Positions 57,734 to 64,000 of a DNA stretch of 64,000 bases are shown here, piece after piece. A program made the position numbers and the translations under genes. Under the pieces are notes generated by a model. The model did no database searches and was not told where the DNA came from. It worked only from the letters and a program-made list of their open reading frames with translations. The DNA lies in contig CACKVQ010000001.1 of NCBI GenBank assembly GCA_902603705.1, forward strand, positions 1 to 64,000, read 5' to 3'. Position 1 is the stretch's first letter; the number at the start of each line of letters is the position of its first letter. The DNA is from Puniceicoccaceae bacterium (GTDB taxonomy: Bacteria > Verrucomicrobiota > Verrucomicrobiia > Opitutales > Coraliomargaritaceae).

Positions 57734-58819
57734 ATGAAAAAGGTTTTTATTTCTGGATGTTATGATATCCTTCATGGGGGACACATCCAATTCTTTAAAG
57801 AAGCTCGTGCGCTAGGTGATCACCTTACCGTATGTTTTGCCTCAGATCAGGTGCTCTGGAAGCATAAAAAACGTCAGCCCTCTATTCCGCAGGATCATAA
57901 ATTTGTTCTCATGGAATCACTAGATATTGTAGACCAAGTAGTAATTGGTGGCTCTCAGGAGTTAGGGTTAGATTTCAAGGATCATTTTCTCAAGATTAAA
58001 CCAGATATTTTGGCTGTAACAACAGACGACCAGCATGCTGATAAAAAGCGCGCACTTTGCACCGAGGTAGGTGCTGAATATGTGGTACTGCCTAAAACAC
58101 TGCCTGAATTTACCCCTATCTCTACCTCTTCTGTTATATGCAAAATCCGTACGCCTATTTTTGCTCCACTCAGGGTTGATTTTGGTGGAGGTTGGCTCGA
58201 TGTTCCGCGTCATGCTCGCAAAGGCTCTTTTATAGTAAACTGTGCTATATCGCCGCTTGTTTCACTCTTTGATTGGGATTATGAGAAAAAATCAGGATTA
58301 GGTGGTAGTGGTGCTTGGGCATTACTTAATGGTCGTGATGGGGTCGAATCCGAGCTAGAGTTAGGGGTTGGTTGGCAGGACCCCGCCATTATCCGTGAGA
58401 CTGGGCTATGTGTGTGGCGTAGCGGCAAAAAACCCATTCTCGAATTTAAACGTAACGGAGACTTCCTAAACGGTCTCATGGCACTCCACTATACTGAAAT
58501 AGCTCACGATACCCCAGCTAATACGGATAACGATCGTGACTACGATCAGATCGAAGCTGCTGGTCACCTGGCGCAAAAAGCAGTTATAGAGGCGAACCTG
58601 AATAAACTGGGAGCAGCGGTCGATTTAAGCTACAAAGTGCAGATAAAAGAAGGCATGTCTGAATTATCTGATGCCTCAGGCTGCATTGGACGTAAATATT
58701 CTGGAGGTGGATGGGGTGGATATGCGCTTTATCTCTTTAGTAATAAAGGGGATCGCGATAGCTTTGTTGCAAAATCTAGAAACAACAGAGCGATTGAGCC
58801 GTTTATTACGATTCGCTAG
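57734..58819 (+). CDS. Fused nucleotidyltransferase and GHMP-kinase-like protein
   Basis: A 361-residue two-domain protein. Residues 1-140 are a TagD/HldE-type nucleotidyltransferase with FISGCYDILHGGHIQFFKE (HxGH, His14 and His17) and the ISTSS motif near 133. Residues 145-361 resemble a GHMP sugar kinase: APLRVDFGGGWLDVPRH, the ATP loop SGLGGSGAWALLNGRDG, and GRKYSGGGWGGYALYLF. The kinase part is short (215 residues; HddA has about 340), so the sugar-binding region is reduced. It could phosphorylate a sugar and activate it as a nucleotide sugar. ATG 57734 is used. Substrate unknown. Confidence 0.75.
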   Translation: MKKVFISGCYDILHGGHIQFFKEARALGDHLTVCFASDQVLWKHKKRQPSIPQDHKFVLMESLDIVDQVVIGGSQELGLDFKDHFLKIKPDILAVTTDDQHADKKRALCTEVGAEYVVLPKTLPEFTPISTSSVICKIRTPIFAPLRVDFGGGWLDVPRHARKGSFIVNCAISPLVSLFDWDYEKKSGLGGSGAWALLNGRDGVESELELGVGWQDPAIIRETGLCVWRSGKKPILEFKRNGDFLNGLMALHYTEIAHDTPANTDNDRDYDQIEAAGHLAQKAVIEANLNKLGAAVDLSYKVQIKEGMSELSDASGCIGRKYSGGGWGGYALYLFSNKGDRDSFVAKSRNNRAIEPFITIR

Positions 58820-58917
58820 ATCTCTTTGCTTTTATTCTTTACGATTTTAATGATGAGATCAGTTTATTTGTTAAGTCAACTTGAGGAGGACCTTTCCGAA
58901 TTCTGATCACTGTAAAA

Positions 58918-60099
58918 ATGAAAGTAATAGATGCTATTCGTCTTAATACAGAAGCACTAGTTGGGGAGGCTGAGCTTGAGGAGCGCCTCCACGGCAGTAA
59001 GCCCTTGCGAGTTAAATTAGGCGTTGATCCGACTAGGCCCGATCTCACTTTTGGGCATTTGGTTGTCTTTAATAAACTTCGCCAATTCCAAGATTTCGGC
59101 CATGAAGCGATCCTTATAATTGGCGATTTTACCACTTTAATTGGTGACCCTTCTGGACGCTCTAATACCCGCCCTATTTTAACTAAGGAAGAGATTAGAA
59201 GTAATGCACAAAGCTATCTAGACCAAGCGTTTAAGATTCTAAAAAAAGAAAAGACCTCGGTTTTTTACAATAGTGAGTGGTTCGATAAGATGGACTTTGA
59301 AGACTGTCTAAAGTTATCGCGTAAAATGACGGTTGCTCGTATGTTAGAACGCGATGATTTTTCTAATCGCTATGCCAATCAGGCTCCTATTTCTATTGTC
59401 GAGTTCCTTTATCCATTAATCCAGGGATATGATTCGCTAGTGCTCAATGCAGATATAGAAATTGGTGGAACCGACCAGCTCTTTAATATGCTTGTGGGCC
59501 GTGCGTTGCAAAAGGATGCGGGTAAGCTTGAGCAGGCAGTGCTTACGATGCCACTTTTAGTCGGCCTAGATGGCTCGAAGAAAATGTCTAAGAGTGCGGA
59601 CAACTATATAGCTTTTACTGACAGCCCTAAAGAGATGTTTGGTAAGATTATGTCTATTAGTGATGAAACTATGTGGGATTACTACCGTTTACTACTGAAT
59701 TTTACTTCCGAAAAAATTGAGAACTTAAAGACTGGGCACCCCATGAATGCTAAGAAGAGCCTAGCTTCGTCATTAGTTGGTCAGTTCCACTCAATGCAGT
59801 CTGCCGAGCGTGAATTAGAGCAGTTTGAGCAGGTTTTTTCCCGAAATAAGTTACCTGATGACATGCCTACATTTACATGGAATAGTTTGTTAGGTGATGA
59901 GGCTAGCGGACCTCTTTTTGAAATTATGGCCAAATCTGGCCTTTTTGAGAGTAAAGGAACAATACGAAGACTAATACAACAAGGTGGGGTCAAAGTAGAT
60001 GGCGAGAAGCAAGAAGATCCAAATCGTGAGCTTTTTCCCCGTGATGGTGAACAAATCTTTCAAGCGGGTAAGCGTATCTTCTTTAAACTGCTTGGATAA
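58918..60099 (+). CDS. tyrS: Tyrosyl-tRNA synthetase
   Basis: A 393-residue class I synthetase. HIGH-type motif FGHLVVFNKLRQF, the ATP-binding KMSKS as DGSKKMSKSADNYI, GDFTTLIGDPSGR, the tyrosine-site IGGTDQLFNMLVGRALQ, and a C-terminal S4-like tRNA-binding domain (about 330-393: IRRLIQQGGVKVDGEKQED). The leader has GAGGAGG about 30 bases before ATG 58918, with ATT and CTG in frame closer to it. The ATG gives the expected N-terminus. Confidence 0.96.
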   Translation: MKVIDAIRLNTEALVGEAELEERLHGSKPLRVKLGVDPTRPDLTFGHLVVFNKLRQFQDFGHEAILIIGDFTTLIGDPSGRSNTRPILTKEEIRSNAQSYLDQAFKILKKEKTSVFYNSEWFDKMDFEDCLKLSRKMTVARMLERDDFSNRYANQAPISIVEFLYPLIQGYDSLVLNADIEIGGTDQLFNMLVGRALQKDAGKLEQAVLTMPLLVGLDGSKKMSKSADNYIAFTDSPKEMFGKIMSISDETMWDYYRLLLNFTSEKIENLKTGHPMNAKKSLASSLVGQFHSMQSAERELEQFEQVFSRNKLPDDMPTFTWNSLLGDEASGPLFEIMAKSGLFESKGTIRRLIQQGGVKVDGEKQEDPNRELFPRDGEQIFQAGKRIFFKLLG

Positions 60100-60228
60100 A
60101 TCTGCTTGTATGTCCTGATTGTAAGGAGTTCGACTAGCTATTTTAGGATAAGACTTACACTCCTGTGGTAATCATTTGACATTCAAAATCTTTCATAGAA
60201 AAACTTAATACTCATTATAAATTTATAG

Positions 60229-61271
<1,043 letters not shown>

Positions 61272-61280
61272 TGTAATACC

Positions 61281-62132
61281 GTGGCGAATGTACGCCTCGA
61301 TAAGATTAAGCCCTTGGTTGCGTTAGCTGCCTTCTTATTTGCTTGGTGGGCTATACCAACAACAGTTAAATCTTATCTTAAGGTAGGCTTTACTGAATTT
61401 CAGTCGCCGGCTTGGGTAGCTACATCCTATCTAGATGATCTCGAAGGCTTTTGGGCAAGACGCAGTCATTCAAAAGTTGAACTTATCGAAGCAGGTAGGG
61501 AAGTGGCACGTGCTAAGTCACATTATCAGTTTCGTGCCCAGCGAACTCAATCACTTGAGCAAGAAATATTACGCTTGGAAACGATTTTAAATTTACCAAG
61601 TCGTCGTGAGTTTCGCTATGAAGTGGCTCGTGTTGTACGTCGTGACCTTAACTTCTGGTGGCAGCATATTATTATTCGTAAAGGAAAGGACTATAACATT
61701 CCAAAAGGAGCGGCCGTGGTATTTGCTGGGGGGGTTGTCGGACGTGTGATCGAGGTGAATGCTTTTACTAGCCGAGTTGAGTTAGTTACTAGTCCTAACT
61801 TTCGTATGGCCGCTAATTTTGAAGGCGATGGGCGTCCAGTTATCTACCAAGGAGTGGCTCAGAGTGGTTTTGGTAATCCCATTGGTTCGGTTCGTGATGT
61901 GCCTAAAGATACACATGCTAGCACACTAACACCACTTAAACTGGTTTCTACTCATTTTGGGGGTGCATTTCCTGCAGGTCTAGTAATAGGCCAGGTCTCT
62001 TGGCTAGAACCCGGTATTACAGGGATCTTCCAAGCTGGTTCGGTAGAACTTGATTCCCGTCTTCTAAGCCTTCATGAAGTCGCTGTTTTAATACCTTTAT
62101 ATCCAATTAATTTGCCAACTGATGATCTTTGA
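61281..62132 (+). CDS. mreC: Rod shape-determining protein MreC
   Basis: A 283-residue periplasmic scaffold anchored by one N-terminal helix (about 8-27, LVALAAFLFAWWAIPTTV). A coiled-coil (about 60-105) precedes the beta domain with LNFWWQHIIIRKGKDYNIPKGAAVV and GVVGRVIEVNAFTSRVELVTSPNF (the family core). GTG 61281 start, nine bases after mreB. It overlaps mreD by 11 bases. Confidence 0.93.
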   Translation: MANVRLDKIKPLVALAAFLFAWWAIPTTVKSYLKVGFTEFQSPAWVATSYLDDLEGFWARRSHSKVELIEAGREVARAKSHYQFRAQRTQSLEQEILRLETILNLPSRREFRYEVARVVRRDLNFWWQHIIIRKGKDYNIPKGAAVVFAGGVVGRVIEVNAFTSRVELVTSPNFRMAANFEGDGRPVIYQGVAQSGFGNPIGSVRDVPKDTHASTLTPLKLVSTHFGGAFPAGLVIGQVSWLEPGITGIFQAGSVELDSRLLSLHEVAVLIPLYPINLPTDDL

Positions 62133-62652
62133 TTTACGAGCCATTCTATTATTTGGATCTAATGTACTTCTATTATATATTACGCTAATAGCTAATTCAG
62201 CATTGTCCAGTTGGTCCATTTATATGCTGCTATTAGGTCCAATGTTAGTGTTTCCCGCGCTCTACCTTCGCCACCAGCACTATTTTAATTGTACACTTTG
62301 CACAGGACTATGGTGTGATGCTGCTCTACCTTCACCTTTTGGGCTGTTTACAATACTCTTCCTAATTTCTGGCGCATTAATTTTTCAGTTTCGGATTCGC
62401 TTTCGCGCCAATCAAAATTATCATCCAATATTTCTATCACATGGAATAAACTTTTTCTTTATACTGTTTGTTGCCATCTCCATGAGTACAGAGTATCTAT
62501 TAAGTGTTGGTTTTTGGTTACATTTTGTAGTGATTACAATTACCTCACACCTTACGCTCTTGATAGTATCTCCTTGGTTTTTTAATTTTGAACGTATGCT
62601 TTTTGCTCTCTTTCGTATGGATGATGAATCCGAAGATTATCCGAATTTTTAA
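62122..62652 (+). CDS. mreD: Probable MreD
   Basis: A 176-residue hydrophobic protein with about five membrane segments. The sequence is not strongly conserved, as usual for MreD, and the call rests on position: overlapping mreC by 11 bases and 18 bases before PBP2 in the canonical mreB-C-D-mrdA order. PFGLFTILFLISGALIF is like the PxGLxxxxF stretch in MreD. Confidence 0.82.
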   Translation: MIFDLRAILLFGSNVLLLYITLIANSALSSWSIYMLLLGPMLVFPALYLRHQHYFNCTLCTGLWCDAALPSPFGLFTILFLISGALIFQFRIRFRANQNYHPIFLSHGINFFFILFVAISMSTEYLLSVGFWLHFVVITITSHLTLLIVSPWFFNFERMLFALFRMDDESEDYPNF

Positions 62653-62670
62653 AGTTTTGAATATAATTGA

Positions 62671-64000
62671 ATGAATCAATATGACGTTCATCGCGGTGAA
62701 AATCCCCGCATAATATTTTTCTTTTGGATCGTAATTTTGGCCTCAATTATACTCATTCTAGGGCTTGCTTGGAGGCAATTAATCGCCAATCAGAAATATG
62801 AGGAAATAGAGAAGCGCCAGACCGAGCGTCGTGTCTTAAAGCCTGGGCCGCGGGGAGATATTTACGATCGAAAGGGGAACCTTCTTGTTGGTAATAGACC
62901 GCACTATTCGGCTGTAGTTTACTTAGATGACCTTCGCCGCGAGTTTCGTTCAGAGTACTCGAAGGTAATTCGGGCTGAGCGTGAACGCATACGAAAGGCT
63001 TATGATCTGCGCCCAAAGCACGAGCGTGCGGGAGTCGCTCCTACGGATCCAAATTATAACGAGCTTCAATGGGAAGCTAGAAAGAATGTGATCGAGATTT
63101 ACATCAACAAAATCAATGTGATTACAGGGCGTGAGGATACTATATCTACGCGAGCTATCATTAGGCATTTCAATGAACAACTACTTTTACCACTCGTTCT
63201 TGCCGAAGATTTAACCGCAGATCAATATGCGCGCTTGATTGAACAGGTTCCAGTACAGTCTCCGATTAAGATACACACTGATACTGCTCGCTACTATCCT
63301 TATGGAGCCGCTGCTGCACATACACTTGGATATGTGCAGAAGGTCAATCCTGACCCTAGCGAAATTATAGATGATGGGCTTAAAACTTTCACTTTTAAAA
63401 CAAAGCAAGGAAAGACCGGTATCGAGCGTTATTTTGATGAACATTTAAGTGGTACGACTGGGCACGAAATATGGCGAGTGGACCCCCTTGGCTTTCAAGA
63501 TGCATTACTCTACCAAGAGGCTCCTAAACAAGGAGAGAATTTTATATCTAGTATCGATATTGATCTTCAGATTGCAGCTGAAACTGCTCTAGGTGATCGA
63601 ACTGGAACTGCAGTAGCACTCGATGTAAAAACTGGTGAGGTTCTCGCCATAGCTAGTCACCCTGGATATGACCTGAATGACCTTAGCCCCTACATTCCGC
63701 GTAAAGTATTTGATAGGATAAATGAGCAGGGCGCATGGATGAATCGTTCGCTTCAGCTGTCCTACCCTCCTGGTTCAACTTTCAAATTATTATCAGCCAT
63801 CGCAGGCCTTAGGAAAGGTACCATAAATACTAAAACTCAACATAACTGCCAGGGTGTCTTTGCCCTTGGAAACCGGATCTTTAGCTGTCATGCGCGTAAT
63901 GGTCACGGTTTGGTTGACTTAACTGCTGCAATAGAAGGTAGCTGTAATATATTTTTTTATGCTGAAGGGCTGCGTATAGGTATCGATGAGTTAAGTGCGG
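62671..64000 (+). CDS. mrdA: Penicillin-binding protein 2, 3' end beyond the window
   Basis: An open frame from ATG 62671 to the window end (443 residues seen). One membrane helix (about 14-34, [18 protein letters not shown]) is followed by the dimerisation domain [20 protein letters not shown]. The transpeptidase domain has the catalytic SxxK in [12 protein letters not shown] and the second motif SCN in [14 protein letters not shown]. The KTG motif lies beyond the edge. PBP2 makes side-wall peptidoglycan during elongation together with RodA and MreBCD. Family and order make it PBP2 rather than PBP3. Confidence 0.95.
   Translation, partial: MNQYDVHRGENPRIIFFFWIVILASIILILGLAWRQLIANQKYEEIEKRQTERRVLKPGPRGDIYDRKGNLLVGNRPHYSAVVYLDDLRREFRSEYSKVIRAERERIRKAYDLRPKHERAGVAPTDPNYNELQWEARKNVIEIYINKINVITGREDTISTRAIIRHFNEQLLLPLVLAEDLTADQYARLIEQVPVQSPIKIHTDTARYYPYGAAAAHTLGYVQKVNPDPSEIIDDGLKTFTFKTKQGKTGIERYFDEHLSGTTGHEIWRVDPLGFQDALLYQEAPKQGENFISSIDIDLQIAAETALGDRTGTAVALDVKTGEVLAIASHPGYDLNDLSPYIPRKVFDRINEQGAWMNRSLQLSYPPGSTFKLLSAIAGLRKGTINTKTQHNCQGVFALGNRIFSCHARNGHGLVDLTAAIEGSCNIFFYAEGLRIGIDELSA

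Noticed and set aside
60176-60210. TTGACA upstream of mreB as a promoter
   Set aside because: No -10 hexamer at 16-18 bases. The nearest TTAATA is 23 bases away. Not listed as a feature.

Overview
This window looks like an ordinary chromosomal segment of a Gram-negative bacterium that makes menaquinone. The gene set best fits Verrucomicrobiota, probably an Opitutae-like marine lineage; this is inferred from gene content, since no 16S rRNA is present. Pointers are a GreA factor carried at the end of a much longer protein (as in Chlamydiae and relatives), an OvoA-type methyltransferase standing alone, an outer-membrane TonB receptor with a SurA-like periplasmic chaperone, and mostly AT-rich leaders without Shine-Dalgarno sequences. 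Genes are packed on both strands, and no stretch over about 300 bases lacks a gene. I see no tRNA or rRNA gene, CRISPR array, IS element or prophage.

Region by region. 1-6.1 kb: a minus-strand group (truncated unknown gene, menG/ubiE, ClpX-like ATPase), then HU/IHF and hisS on plus, and fumC. 6.3-7.6 kb: enolase with a clear terminator. 7.8-14.2 kb: a plus-strand run (MBL hydrolase, ribD, rdgB, pheS, pheT, gatC), partly coupled by ATGA overlaps. 14.2-20.9 kb: SurA-like isomerase, a conserved hypothetical, an orphan pair of peptide-ABC permeases, a DEDD exonuclease, fmt, rsmB. 20.9-30.4 kb: the long GreA protein, glutaredoxin, uvrA, ilvA, hrpB. 30.4-36 kb: TonB receptor, small membrane protein, and a DNA-maintenance neighbourhood (3'-5' exonuclease, SRAP/YedK, holB, nth). 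36-41.7 kb: ksgA, trpC, sod, tadA, infA, cysK and a probable lipoprotein lacking a standard start codon. 41.7-46.1 kb: vanZ-like, ftsB-like, a UAP1-type pyrophosphorylase and a phosphohexomutase.

46.2-49.1 kb is the most accessory-looking part: a minus-strand operon of a PglC-type sugar-phosphate transferase, acyl carrier protein, short-chain reductase and ANL acyl ligase. It probably makes an acyl group that decorates a lipid-linked sugar. 49.2-51.2 kb holds an M29-like peptidase and the OvoA-type methyltransferase. 51.3-55.9 kb: RNase P RNA, rpsT, an RluA-like synthase, yajC and a secDF fusion. 55.9-60.1 kb: recJ, a nucleotidyltransferase-GHMP kinase fusion, tyrS. 60.2-64 kb: the cell-shape operon mreB-mreC-mreD-PBP2, with a one-base frameshift in mreB and PBP2 cut by the window end.

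The genes mainly serve translation (four tRNA synthetase genes, fmt, gatC, infA, rpsT, RNase P, rRNA and tRNA modification), DNA repair (uvrA, nth, recJ, SRAP), envelope biogenesis and export, and central metabolism. The points most worth following are the acyl-sugar operon, the mreB frameshift, the fused nucleotidyltransferase/kinase, the ClpX relative without a zinc finger, and the detached OvoA methyltransferase domain.
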